From: JAGLOK01 sp963677605
GTDB lineage: Bacteria > Bacillota > Clostridia > Christensenellales > UMGS416
Reading direction: 5' to 3'
Assembly (NCBI GenBank): GCA_963677605.2
Contig: CAXXDX010000005.1
Span: 265,818 to 329,817 of the forward strand
DNA: 64,000 nt
The translations under genes and the position numbers were made by a program. The notes under the pieces were generated by a model. That model did not search any database. It was not told the origin of the DNA and saw only the letters and a list, made by a program, of their open reading frames with translations. Below, one piece after another: positions 35,046 through 43,799 of the stretch (its first letter is position 1; each line of letters opens with the position of its first letter).

Positions 35046-36656
35046 CTATTCATTTATATCAATACTTTTGATTATGGCTATAAATTCATCTTCATACTCA
35101 TAGTATAAATCTTTATCCATATAAATTGTTCCCAAGAACGAGGTGCTGTTTTCAAACATTATTTTAGCATTTATTGTTTCTTTATCACGGGTTTCACGTT
35201 CTTCAATCTTTAAATATGCAAATAACCCATTATCTAAAATTATTTTTTCCCACTCAGATAAATTAATCTCTCCCCATTCGCTAAGATAATCTTCATAATT
35301 ATTAATCTGGATATAATTCATATGAGGATAACCATCATCTCCAAATTTAATGCTAAAATTCTCTCCACCAATAGCATCAACAAATTCTTGCCACTTTGTC
35401 GGATATTCAAGATTGATGCGATGCGACCTGCTAGTATATTTAGATATTTCAGCTTCATCTATTTCACGTTCAGAAACAAGTTCCAATTCTGGCTTTATAA
35501 TAGTAGTAAAGCTTCTAATAAAATTGATGATATCTTCTCTATAGGTTTCATACAAAGTTTGTTCCAACTCTACACTTCCATCTATTTGAAGTTCCTCAAT
35601 AATAAATTCATATCTCAGCCCGTAATCACCTTGTATATCAATCTTAAATTTAATTGGCAGTTCGTCATTAGTATATGCAACTAAATCATCATACTCAGAT
35701 ACATCTATCTCTTCATCATATTTTATATTAACCCACATATAGTTTGGATAAGCTTCACTAGGATAGCCTAGTGTTATCCATAGTGAAGCAGCCTTCACTT
35801 TACCATCATCGTCTTTTTCAGAACCTCTTAATTCATCTTTCCAATAATAAGGTATTCTAAACTCTATGTTCAGATCATCAATCTGTCCAGTAGAATATTC
35901 ACTTTCATCATATATTTCTTGAATATTAATGGATTTAAGCATTTCAAAGACTTTTGCTTTATTTTTATTATAAAGACTTTTTTGCATCAAGACTCTACCC
36001 TGTAAATTTTTGTAATCTTTAATATTAAACTTAAAATCCACTTTACTTGAAGAGTTTTCATTATAATAAATGCCAATAACATGTCCATCATATGTTTGAA
36101 TATATTCATCAGCCAATTCGTCAAAGAGTATAAAATCAGTAGGAAACATTGTTGATTTTATTATTATTTCATTATCATAATCATAATAACCATCAAAATC
36201 TATCACCATCTCCTGAATTGCAGAATAACTATCAGCAAATCCTCTATATTCAACAATATCTAACCATTCATTAGGATATTTAATAGTATATTTGTATGTG
36301 TTATCAACGTGGTATATTTCATCACCATCATAATATCGGTTAACATCAAGGGGTATTGAAAAATATCTATAAACTTCATCTGTACCTTCCACATCAATCG
36401 TTTTATCACTGGGTACAGTTCTTATAGTAGGCAATGGTGTTGGAAAATCATCTTCATCAGAGCTTTTTGTCTCAGATAGCGTAATAGTCGGAGTAGGTGT
36501 AGTGGTGCTATTCACTTCATCTTGAGTTGAATCTGGCGTGGACGTAGCTTTGTTAACTATATCGTTATCGTCTTCTGCCAAACTTTCTTGTTTAGCAGAA
36601 GTACATCCGCTAAATACCAATGAGATTAAGACTAATATGGCTAAAATCTTCTTCAT
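35046..36656 (-). CDS. Cassette 8 immunity candidate, three-repeat lipoprotein
   Basis: 536 residues, lipobox VFSGC at about residue 18, a Thr/Ser/Pro-rich linker (to about 80), then three related units of about 130-150 residues, each opening with a strand and a Pro/Tyr-Trp pair: YTIKYPNEWLD, IEFRIPYYWKDEL and INLEYPTKWQEF. That repeat resembles the PsbP/MOG1-like fold common in Firmicute lipoproteins. It lies downstream of the NlpC/P60-like toxin gene but, unlike other pairs, has its own promoter and a terminator in between. An outward-facing inhibitor would fit a peptidoglycan-cleaving toxin. Confidence 0.68.
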   Translation of the reverse strand: MKKILAILVLISLVFSGCTSAKQESLAEDDNDIVNKATSTPDSTQDEVNSTTTPTPTITLSETKSSDEDDFPTPLPTIRTVPSDKTIDVEGTDEVYRYFSIPLDVNRYYDGDEIYHVDNTYKYTIKYPNEWLDIVEYRGFADSYSAIQEMVIDFDGYYDYDNEIIIKSTMFPTDFILFDELADEYIQTYDGHVIGIYYNENSSSKVDFKFNIKDYKNLQGRVLMQKSLYNKNKAKVFEMLKSINIQEIYDESEYSTGQIDDLNIEFRIPYYWKDELRGSEKDDDGKVKAASLWITLGYPSEAYPNYMWVNIKYDEEIDVSEYDDLVAYTNDELPIKFKIDIQGDYGLRYEFIIEELQIDGSVELEQTLYETYREDIINFIRSFTTIIKPELELVSEREIDEAEISKYTSRSHRINLEYPTKWQEFVDAIGGENFSIKFGDDGYPHMNYIQINNYEDYLSEWGEINLSEWEKIILDNGLFAYLKIEERETRDKETINAKIMFENSTSFLGTIYMDKDLYYEYEDEFIAIIKSIDINE

Positions 36657-36679
36657 AGCTATCCTTAAACTTTTTCTTT

Positions 36680-36708
36680 ATTATACTTGTATTACAAAAA
36701 TTAGTAAA
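36680..36708 (-). promoter_or_regulatory. Promoter of the cassette 8 lipoprotein
   Basis: Minus strand TTTACT (36708-36703), 17-base spacer, TATAAT (36685-36680), 23 bases before the start codon. Confidence 0.75.
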
Positions 36709-36712
36709 GAAA

Positions 36713-36736
36713 AAGTCCCTTCATAAGAAGGGACTT
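36713..36736 (-). terminator. Terminator between cassette 8 toxin and lipoprotein
   Basis: AAGTCCCTTC-TTAT-GAAGGGACTT followed by TTTCTTTA on the minus strand. It uncouples the two genes. Confidence 0.8.
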
Positions 36737-36773
36737 CTATTAATTAATACTACCCTATAGCTATAAATCGATA

Positions 36774-38201
36774 CTAATTACCATTAATCTTTTCATTGTA
36801 AGCATCAACATCCATGCCAATGGCTGATATAGCTTCATACTTTCCTGATTCTAATTCATCAAATGTATAAACACCTAAATAAGTACCATTGACTTTTGTC
36901 CCATCCGATAGTGTCTTTACGGTCTGTTCTATTGTATAAACTTTATCATCTTTGACATGAGATACAAACCTAATATGCCCCGATCCGTTCTCTCTTTTTA
37001 TAACAGCGTCACCTGGTTTTAATTCAGAAAAATCATCAAGAGTTGGTATAATCTTTTCATTCATAGCATCTTTTAGAAACAGTGTTGAAGCTCTTTCAAT
37101 ACCCCAAGCATCACAAACAAGTCCTGAACAATCTTGACCATACCAAGGCATAGTATCAATACTGCCATCTTTATTTGTTCTAGTATACATTTCATTAAAT
37201 CCTCGTGTATCTATAAGCTCATCAAACTCTGTTGGATCTTTATGACGATTCTGAGAATACGGGACACCACGATAAGTTTCATCTGCAAAATAAAAGATAT
37301 CATTTCCAGTATTATATCCTACAAAATCATTTGTATTCATCCATACATAATTTGCATAAGCCTGAGCTCTATCAACCATTTCTTCTCTTTGTTGATACTC
37401 CGGCGTTAAATTGGTATCTAAATAACCATCTGCCCAAACTGTAGTATCAGTATTTAAATCAAAGCCAAGTTCCCAATTATTTAATTCATTTTGTATCCCC
37501 GCTACAGTTCCAACTTGTCTTTCGGTTAATGAGAGCAAATTTTTATCAGCTGATTCTTCATCGCCAAAATACTGGTCAAGCAACTCATATCCTTCATCAT
37601 CTAATCCCTTAACTTGCATAGCAGCTTCTCTATCATGGTCACTAAAATCATCATACCATTTATCTGAGTCATTTTCAGTCTTTAAGTTATCATTTCGGAG
37701 ATTAAACAAATTGTTCCAATAATCAGTCTCATCCTGCGCGCTGCTAAACCCTCTGGGTGCTGTTCCACTGTTAGACGACACTGTGGTTGAGTTGCCGCCA
37801 GATGCTCTTTGTGCTTCTGTTGATGAAGCTGCTACCTGTGCTTTCCTAGTGACTATATCCGCTTCCGCAACTTCTCTTATCTCTTCCGGCAAATACTCCA
37901 AAGCATATTCCGTGTCTTTTGCCGCACTATTTGTGATAGTTTTGTTAGACGCGCTGTTTTTTATCAATGTTGAAAGTCCTGCTTTTTTGGTTTCGGTTTT
38001 TGAAGTCATGCTTTTTTTCTTGTCCATATCAGCTTTCGCTATCTCTCGTATTTCTTCAGGCAAATACTCTAAAGCTGAATAATAGTCATTTTCTTCCTTA
38101 GCTATCTGAGCTGCTGTTTTGCCAAATTGACTGCTTCTTCCTGTTCTTCTTCGTGAAGATATTCTATCTCCAAGTTCCATTCTTGCTCTGCTACGTGCCA
38201 T
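36774..38201 (-). CDS. Cassette 8 polymorphic toxin-like protein, NlpC/P60-like C-terminus (class B)
   Basis: 475 residues from ATG 38201 (AAGGAAAGATT upstream); the frame extends to 38270 but that part is translated leader hairpin. Class B N-terminus with SSQFGKTAAQI and two ALEYLPEEIRE repeats, a Ser/Thr-rich linker, and a YYG-type repeat (YELLDQYFGDEESADKNL). The C-terminal ~160 residues are NlpC/P60-like: catalytic Cys in QDCSGLVCDAWG (about residue 358), ELKPGDAVI, His in GSGHIRFVSH (about 409). Such enzymes cleave peptidoglycan peptides. No signal peptide, although the substrate is outside the membrane, so a non-Sec delivery route or release by lysis is implied. Confidence 0.8.
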   Translation of the reverse strand: MARSRARMELGDRISSRRRTGRSSQFGKTAAQIAKEENDYYSALEYLPEEIREIAKADMDKKKSMTSKTETKKAGLSTLIKNSASNKTITNSAAKDTEYALEYLPEEIREVAEADIVTRKAQVAASSTEAQRASGGNSTTVSSNSGTAPRGFSSAQDETDYWNNLFNLRNDNLKTENDSDKWYDDFSDHDREAAMQVKGLDDEGYELLDQYFGDEESADKNLLSLTERQVGTVAGIQNELNNWELGFDLNTDTTVWADGYLDTNLTPEYQQREEMVDRAQAYANYVWMNTNDFVGYNTGNDIFYFADETYRGVPYSQNRHKDPTEFDELIDTRGFNEMYTRTNKDGSIDTMPWYGQDCSGLVCDAWGIERASTLFLKDAMNEKIIPTLDDFSELKPGDAVIKRENGSGHIRFVSHVKDDKVYTIEQTVKTLSDGTKVNGTYLGVYTFDELESGKYEAISAIGMDVDAYNEKINGN

Positions 38202-38307
38202 AATCTTTCCTTTCTTTTTCAGCCCCTCGTTTCGCTCGGGGCATAGTAAAGGAGTGCAAGTCAATGCCAAACACTCCTTTTAAAACAGCCAAAAAAATCC
38301 GCATAAT

Positions 38308-38334
38308 AAAAAATCCCCCTCCGAGGAGGGGGAA
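38308..38334 (-). terminator. Array terminator, after cassette 9
   Basis: CCCCCTCCTCGGAGGGGG stem followed by ATTTTTTATTATGCGG, 15 bases after the stop. Only about 105 bases separate it from the cassette 8 start, the shortest leader in the array, including a GCCCCGAGCGAAACGAGGGG hairpin at 38221-38241. Confidence 0.85.
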
Positions 38335-38348
38335 ATATGCAATAATCT

Positions 38349-39131
38349 TTATGGTCTTTCTATAATTTCAGATTTACTTAACTCTTTACTTATATACTCT
38401 ATATATTGAATTCTGGAATCTAACAGATAATTTTTCAAATCAACTAAGTGCTTATAAATCTCTTTATAATTATCTTCATTGATATCCCCGTAATAATAAT
38501 CTTCTACAATTGTTAATATTTCGCCTTTATACTTTTTCTCCAAAAAGCTATTTGTTATGATATATTCATCTCCAATCATAATTGGAATATAAGGTTTATA
38601 ATACTCTTCTAACACTTCGTCAAAAGTCATTCCGTTTTTATCTGCTATAGACAGAATTATTTTATAAAAAGAGCTTTCAGCTTCCGTATTCTGCGCTTCC
38701 ATCATAGATCTATTAACTATCTCTTCCCATACAGCCTCAGCATCATCTTCTTTAGATAAAGCGATGTAATCTTCACTAAAGCTCAATAAATTAGCATAAT
38801 AATCCATCTCCTTATATTCTGCACTGCTATTTAAATAATAATCTGCGCTATTATAAAAGTATTTCTCTTGAGCTGATGAAATCAATTCATTATATTGTTT
38901 GCCTATTATCTCATCTTCTGATGGAAAATCAACGCTACTATATAATATTATTACAGCTTCCATCATAGCAGTTTTCATCTCAATAAAATTTTCTTTGTTA
39001 AGTCCGTATAATCCATACATAGGTTCATTATCTATGTAGGCAATTATATTAGGGTCATCAAAAGATTTTTTTGTTTGTGTGCACCCACTAAAAACTATTA
39101 ATATAAGTAAAATAGATAAAATCCTTCTCAT
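38349..39131 (-). CDS. Cassette 9 immunity candidate, lipoprotein
   Basis: 260 residues with lipobox IVFSGC at about residue 17. Opens with YIDNEPMYGLYGLNKENFIE, a clear paralogue of the cassette 2 lipoprotein along most of its length (shared DEIIGKQYNEL, YKEMDYYANLL, YYKPYIP). Starts 8 bases after the toxin stop with AGGAG in the gap. The co-occurrence of this lipoprotein family with type 1 toxin C-termini in two distant cassettes, whose toxin N-termini have diverged, is strong evidence for cognate pairing. Confidence 0.74.
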   Translation of the reverse strand: MRRILSILLILIVFSGCTQTKKSFDDPNIIAYIDNEPMYGLYGLNKENFIEMKTAMMEAVIILYSSVDFPSEDEIIGKQYNELISSAQEKYFYNSADYYLNSSAEYKEMDYYANLLSFSEDYIALSKEDDAEAVWEEIVNRSMMEAQNTEAESSFYKIILSIADKNGMTFDEVLEEYYKPYIPIMIGDEYIITNSFLEKKYKGEILTIVEDYYYGDINEDNYKEIYKHLVDLKNYLLDSRIQYIEYISKELSKSEIIERP

Positions 39132-39139
39132 TTTTTCTC

Positions 39140-40168
39140 CTAAAAAGTTTTATTATATACAACAGTACCGTTTCCGCCTATACGATTATTTGTAGCTTCA
39201 ATAGCTCCAATATCTCTATCAGTTTCAGTAGAAAGCCCGACAGCAAACGGAATTTGTACACTTAATCTACCTCCAGGACTGATTTTGAAGTCACTAAATT
39301 TCAATGTTGTTATAGAATAAGGTGTATTGCCGCTCATATTACTGTTTCGTATAAGATTTGTATATTCTACTCCATTTACCATCATTTTGTAAACTGCAAT
39401 ATATGTAACTCTAATTCCACTTGCGTTCAACCCTAAACTATTTGCAGTAATCTTCACACTAATTCCATTAATCCTAATTGTCGGTTTAGAAGCCAAATTA
39501 TAATAGAGTTCATCATAATGAACGGTAATTTCTTGGTGCATATTCCCAGTTGAACTCGTTCCCATTTTTTTAGCTAAGGCTGAAATTAAATCAAGATACC
39601 CTACATTATAGTTTTTAATATCAGTTAATCTGTTTACTTTTATTATCCCTTCATTTTTAGGTAAATTTTCAAAGCTAGCTTCTATATCACTTTTTTCTCC
39701 AGTCTCATTTTCTCTATTATTAACTATATTTGAAGGCGCTTTTATATCATTAATATTATATCCAGTATCTAGCATTTCTTCAATTGCATTTTCTTTCCAT
39801 TCTTCTGGCAAGTTTACATTTTCCATCATATCACGAATTTCATCTTCAGATGACCCTAGATTATTAATAGCATCTCCAGCTTTGTTCTTAAGAGCTTCCA
39901 GATTCGACTTCGCAAAATCTTCAACACTATCTGGAATAAGTCCGTCCACTAGCGCTTTTGATAAAGCCGAAGCTTCTTCTGCTGCCTCTTCTTTTGCTTC
40001 TGTTTCTTCCTTCTTTCTGTTTTCAGAATCAATCATTGCTCGAAGTATATTAACCGGTGCATCCAAAATTGCATTATCAGCTGCACTTTTGCTCCCAACC
40101 GCTTTCATAAGCAGCTTATATTCATCAAATGTAATACCCTTTTCATTTCTTTTTGCAACAACTTGCAT
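39140..40168 (-). CDS. Cassette 9 toxin-like gene, 3' part (C-terminal type 1)
   Basis: 342 residues of open frame after the frame break at 40227-40232. It contains one ATG-type repeat (YKLLMKAVGSKSAADNAI), an Ala/Glu-rich helix, MENVNLPEEWKENAIEEM, then the type 1 beta-rich C-terminal domain ending GGNGTVVYNKTF as in cassette 2. The ATG at 40168 has no ribosome binding site, so expression depends on the upstream part and a -1 shift; the joined gene 40341-39140 is exactly 401 codons. Confidence 0.7.
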   Translation of the reverse strand: MQVVAKRNEKGITFDEYKLLMKAVGSKSAADNAILDAPVNILRAMIDSENRKKEETEAKEEAAEEASALSKALVDGLIPDSVEDFAKSNLEALKNKAGDAINNLGSSEDEIRDMMENVNLPEEWKENAIEEMLDTGYNINDIKAPSNIVNNRENETGEKSDIEASFENLPKNEGIIKVNRLTDIKNYNVGYLDLISALAKKMGTSSTGNMHQEITVHYDELYYNLASKPTIRINGISVKITANSLGLNASGIRVTYIAVYKMMVNGVEYTNLIRNSNMSGNTPYSITTLKFSDFKISPGGRLSVQIPFAVGLSTETDRDIGAIEATNNRIGGNGTVVYNKTF

Positions 40169-40341
40169 TGCTTTGCTTTCCGTAGCATTTCTCTGTTCAG
40201 CAGTCGTTCCTGCCTGCTCATTTGGCTTTTTTGTGCTGAAGAAGCCTTATCCTGCCTTTTCTTTACTTCGGCTATAAGCTTTTTTGTTAAGTCTGTATCT
40301 CCGTCAATAGACATCATTGGTTTATTGCTATAATATGCCAT
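40105..40341 (-). CDS. Cassette 9 toxin-like gene, 5' part (divergent class A)
   Basis: Starts at ATG 40341 behind AAGGAAAGATT (MAYYSNKPMMSIDGD), with LTKKLIAEVKKRQDKASSAQ similar to cassette 1. At an A6 run (40227-40232) the frame leaves the homologous protein: expected residues KKPNEQAGTTAEQ, which contain the array-wide motif, lie in the -1 frame. The zero frame ends at 40105. The site reads CAA AAA AGC, so it is not a canonical two-codon slippery heptamer, unlike the other breaks. Confidence 0.65.
   Translation of the reverse strand: MAYYSNKPMMSIDGDTDLTKKLIAEVKKRQDKASSAQKSQMSRQERLLNREMLRKAKQCKLLQKEMKRVLHLMNISCL
40227..40232 (-). promoter_or_regulatory. A6 frame-break site in cassette 9
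   Basis: Six A in the coding strand; one extra A (or a -1 slip on AAA) restores the NEQAGTTAEQ frame. Confidence 0.5.
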
Positions 40342-40359
40342 AATCTTTCCTTTCTTTTT

Positions 40360-40725
40360 CAGCCCCGCACTTCTCTCGGGGCATAGCAAAGGAGCACGCG
40401 GCTTTGCCGTGCACCCTAGTTGTTATTTTTGATTAGTTAGAAATTATTCTTCCTAAAATTTCTTCTAACTATATTTTTTAAGCCCTACTTAAAGATATTA
40501 TAAAAATGTTATAAGACTGAGTGAGGGTTGTGAGTGTGTGAAGGAGCGTATCAAACATACGTGACTGAAACACACTTCACTGCTATCGCTCAGAACCTTC
40601 TTTCTTAGTTCATACAGTGCAATGGCAGTGTTTAAAAACACTGCTTATTACGCATTTTTAGAGCGTCGTCATTTCTTATACGCTCCCCTCTCCTCGGCAC
40701 AGCCAAGATAAACCTGCGTAATAAA
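40360..40725 (-). repeat. Class B long leader repeat, copy 2
   Basis: Very similar to 31485-31860 and 43388-43760, including GCACGCGGC-TTT-GCCGTGCA with compensating base changes, AGTGTTTAAAAACACT and the portal 3'-end box at about 40665-40700. Here the long leader drives a class A-like gene, so leaders and N-terminal classes have been reshuffled. The paired changes in the palindrome suggest selection on its RNA or DNA structure. Confidence 0.8.
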
Positions 40726-40748
40726 AAATCCCCCTCCGAGGAGGGGGA
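40723..40748 (-). terminator. Array terminator, after cassette 10
   Basis: CCCCCTCCTCGGAGGGGG stem followed by ATTTTTTATTACGCAG, 16 bases after the stop. Confidence 0.85.
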
Positions 40749-40763
40749 ATATGATTTATGTAT

Positions 40764-42146
40764 TTAAGGTAAATTAATAAATTCACTTTTATTCAAGTCA
40801 TAGGCAAAATTAACCGAGAAAATCTCCAGTCCACCTTCATATTTATCTTCAAAAACACCAATATTATAATCACCAAATTTATAATCTTGCATCTGATTAA
40901 GGCATTCAACATTATCATACAACTCGTCATTAAGATAAACTTTATTAGTTATTTGATACTCTTTACCCCCTAAATCATATTCAAAGAAAACATCAAAACC
41001 GTCATCAACATATTCTTTAAAACAATTATAACCATCAAATATTCCGCAAGAATGCTCATAATTGTATCTTTGCTTTAAATAAAGTGTCTGCGTATTACTG
41101 TTGTATCCAGTAAAAAGTGTTTGTTTATCAAAATGACATAGTCTGTTGAGTTCCCATGTTTTTGGATTAAGCGTTTTTATATTGTTGTTTTCATCCTCAA
41201 AAAAATATAGCGCGTCGTCTCTATAGTCAAATATGTGTAATTTGAAAATACCGTTTCTTGAAAGCGGATATATCGCTTCCAATTCGAACGTTTTAGAATT
41301 TATAAAAAATAAGTTTTTGTTAATTACTGTAGCATCAGCTTCCTGCGAGGAATGATCAGAGTTTATAAGTAAAATATAATCTTCTGTAGCGAAAGCAACT
41401 TCTGAGATTATTCTTGAGTTACTTTCAATAGTATCTAAATTAGTATCATAAAATTCATCTTCTATTACATCATAAAAGCGGTAATCGAATCTATTTTGTT
41501 CATCATTGTGTTCTTTCACATCAAGAACTTTAGTTCCACAATAACCAATTGGTTTATTTAGATAGTTTTCAGATATTTCTCCTGTTTCGCTGTTTGCTAT
41601 ATAATAGTTAAACTCAAAATACTCCGGCTCAGTCTGAATAATAAAATATAATATGTTTTCTATGTACATAACCCCTACATATCTGCAGTTTTCAGTAAGT
41701 TTATCAAATATATATTCATCTTTTATATCATCCGCTTCTTTAAAAAGTTTTATTTCACCAGTCGAGGCTTCAATCACCGATATGCCCTTTCCGCCTACAA
41801 AGTAAATATTGCCTTCATCATCTGTTGCAGCCGTCATTTGTGTGCTTGATTTGATTGCCTGACCTTCTCCGAAATCAAACTTTTTTAAGGCTATAATTTC
41901 ATTTTGTCCAACATGGTTTCCTGTTAATTCGCGTTCATTTGCATCAAAGTCTATAGATAAATCAAAAACCTCATTAATAACAGGTTTTTCAGAAAGTATT
42001 TCTGTTAGTTCAATCTCGGGTTGTATCTCTTTATGCTCTGCCGTCGGTGTTGCTACAACGGTTTCCTGTTCTGCGGGTGCATTTTCTTGAAGTACACACC
42101 CACATAACAACATAATAATTACTATTAGTATTATTATTATTTTCAT
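40764..42146 (-). CDS. Cassette 10 immunity candidate, large lipoprotein
   Basis: 460 residues with lipobox MLLCGC at about residue 16. After a short linker the mature part shows repeated four-strand blocks with turns such as DDEGNIYFVGGKGISVIEAS, DDALYFFEDENNNIKTL and NTQTLYLKQRYN, the look of a beta-propeller. It begins 14 bases after the stop of the C39-like toxin gene. No paralogue in the window. As an extracellular lipoprotein it may bind and block the peptidase-like toxin. Confidence 0.65.
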   Translation of the reverse strand: MKIIIILIVIIMLLCGCVLQENAPAEQETVVATPTAEHKEIQPEIELTEILSEKPVINEVFDLSIDFDANERELTGNHVGQNEIIALKKFDFGEGQAIKSSTQMTAATDDEGNIYFVGGKGISVIEASTGEIKLFKEADDIKDEYIFDKLTENCRYVGVMYIENILYFIIQTEPEYFEFNYYIANSETGEISENYLNKPIGYCGTKVLDVKEHNDEQNRFDYRFYDVIEDEFYDTNLDTIESNSRIISEVAFATEDYILLINSDHSSQEADATVINKNLFFINSKTFELEAIYPLSRNGIFKLHIFDYRDDALYFFEDENNNIKTLNPKTWELNRLCHFDKQTLFTGYNSNTQTLYLKQRYNYEHSCGIFDGYNCFKEYVDDGFDVFFEYDLGGKEYQITNKVYLNDELYDNVECLNQMQDYKFGDYNIGVFEDKYEGGLEIFSVNFAYDLNKSEFINLP

Positions 42147-42160
42147 ACTTACCTCATTGG

Positions 42161-43375
42161 TTACGAATTAGGTTCAACTATGACATATCCCATACTTAAA
42201 TGGTCATTTATAAAGTCTAAATCATATGTGCTAGTTCCATTGTTGTAGGCATTATGCCCCTTTCTGTTTGGATTATTTACATCAACAGTTCCATCAAGAT
42301 TTATTTTAGTAATGAGCATTACGTGTCTGTTGTCCGTAAATGTGTTAGTTGGTCCATATGCATATTTTTCTCCTTGAACACTCGTTATTACAACTGCTCC
42401 TCTTAGCAATGCTGCTTCCACTTCTTTCGGATCTTTTGTTTCAGTTGTTTTTAGTCCTAAATTATTTAAATAAGAATGCGTAAATCCAAAAGATGTTCCA
42501 TCATCACTTTTTAGAATTTCCGAATTATCTTCATGATTACCCAATGCATAGTCAGCAGCATCCTGAACATGGTCGTAAGATGAACCAATCCCATCATACG
42601 CACCGAACGCTTCTGCTGCCATTACAGATGAAACAAGATTACATCCATTATTTCCTATAGTCCATTTTGAGTCATCTTCCGTATCCACATCCTTATGCCC
42701 GTATAGGATGCCTGCAATATCATTTGTTCCAGTGTAATTTCCTTGATATATTCTAGGAACATTAGGAGATAAAAAGTCAAGATCTCTTTGAATATCTGTT
42801 TCTGCAATTAGTCTATATTCTTCTGGTATGTATTCTAATCCATAATCATCTAGAGAAGTAGCGACTATTCTACTTGAGGTATTTGAGTTTGGTTTGTAAT
42901 CAGACTCAATCATACTTTGTGCAACACCATCTTTAGCATAATCTGGAATATTAGAATTGTCAACATAGCTTTGTATTTCTGCCTTCCTTTCCTCTTCCGC
43001 TTTTTCTGCTCTTGCTATATCCGCTTCCGCAACTTCTCTTATCTCTTCCGGTAAATACTCCAAAGCATATTCTGTGTCTTTTGCCGCACTATTTGTATTA
43101 GTTTTATTAGGCAAGCTGTTTTTAATCGAAGTTGAAAGACCTGCTTTATCTCCTAATTTTATGTTTTCAGTTTTTGAAGCCGCGCTTTTGTTTTTGTCCA
43201 TATCGGCTTTCGCTATCTCTCGTATTTCTTCAGGTAAATATTCCAAAGCAGCATAATAGTCGTCTTCTTCCCTTGCTATCTGAGCTGCTGTTTTGCCAAA
43301 TTGACTGCTTCTTCCTGTTCTTCTTCGTGAAGATATTCCATCTCCAAGTTCCATTCTTGATCTGCTACGTGCCAT
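42161..43375 (-). CDS. Cassette 10 polymorphic toxin-like protein, C39-like C-terminus (class B)
   Basis: 404 residues from ATG 43375. Class B N-terminus nearly identical to cassette 6: MARSRSRMELGDG, SSQFGKTAAQI, three ALEYLPEEIR-type repeats (the third is GLEYIPEEYRLIAE), and SYVDNSNIPDYAKDGVA. C-terminal ~190 residues: VPRIYQGNYTGTNDIAG, catalytic Cys in GNNGCNLVSSVMA (about 245), His in NRHVMLITKI (about 351) and Asn in DVNNPN (about 367). This Cys-His-Asn order and the RHVMLITK strand match C39-like/papain-like peptidases. No junction motif EQDALYDMGG in this copy. Intact frame. Confidence 0.78.
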   Translation of the reverse strand: MARSRSRMELGDGISSRRRTGRSSQFGKTAAQIAREEDDYYAALEYLPEEIREIAKADMDKNKSAASKTENIKLGDKAGLSTSIKNSLPNKTNTNSAAKDTEYALEYLPEEIREVAEADIARAEKAEEERKAEIQSYVDNSNIPDYAKDGVAQSMIESDYKPNSNTSSRIVATSLDDYGLEYIPEEYRLIAETDIQRDLDFLSPNVPRIYQGNYTGTNDIAGILYGHKDVDTEDDSKWTIGNNGCNLVSSVMAAEAFGAYDGIGSSYDHVQDAADYALGNHEDNSEILKSDDGTSFGFTHSYLNNLGLKTTETKDPKEVEAALLRGAVVITSVQGEKYAYGPTNTFTDNRHVMLITKINLDGTVDVNNPNRKGHNAYNNGTSTYDLDFINDHLSMGYVIVEPNS

Positions 43376-43387
43376 AATTTCTTGTTT

Positions 43388-43760
43388 CCTTTCTTTTTTA
43401 TACCCCTAATTAATTCGGGGCATAGTAAAGGAGCGCGCGGCTTTGCCGCGCACCCTAGTTGTAATTTTTATTTAGTTAGAAATTATTCTTTCTAAAATTT
43501 CTTCTAACTATATTTTTAAGCCCTACTTAAAGATGTTATAAAAATGTTGTAAGACTGAGTAGGGTTGTGAGTGTGTGAAAGAGCGTATCAAACATACGTG
43601 ACTAAAACACACTTCACGATCATCGCTCAGAACCTTCTTTCTTAGTTCATACAGTGCAATGGCAGTGTTTAAAAACACTGCTTATTACGCATTTTTAGAG
43701 CGTCGTCATTTCTTATACGCTCCCCTCTCCTCAGCACAGCCAAGATAAATCTGAGTAATA
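43388..43760 (-). repeat. Class B long leader repeat, copy 3
   Basis: Practically identical to copy 1 (31485-31860). The identity extends on both sides, into the N-terminal codons of cassettes 6/10 and into the terminator and immunity-gene tail (31898-32040 = 43800-43941), so roughly 0.9 kb was duplicated as a block. Confidence 0.82.
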
Positions 43761-43787
43761 AAAAATCCCCCTCCGAAGAAGGGGGAA
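43760..43787 (-). terminator. Array terminator, after cassette 11
   Basis: CCCCCTTCTTCGGAGGGGG stem followed by ATTTTTTATTA, 13 bases after the stop. Confidence 0.83.
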
Positions 43788-43799
43788 AATTATCGCATT

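Noticed and set aside
17009..43787. Regularly repeated C/G-rich hairpins as a CRISPR-like array
   Set aside because: Spacing is 1-4 kb with genes between, each lies just after a stop codon and is followed by T-runs: they are terminators.
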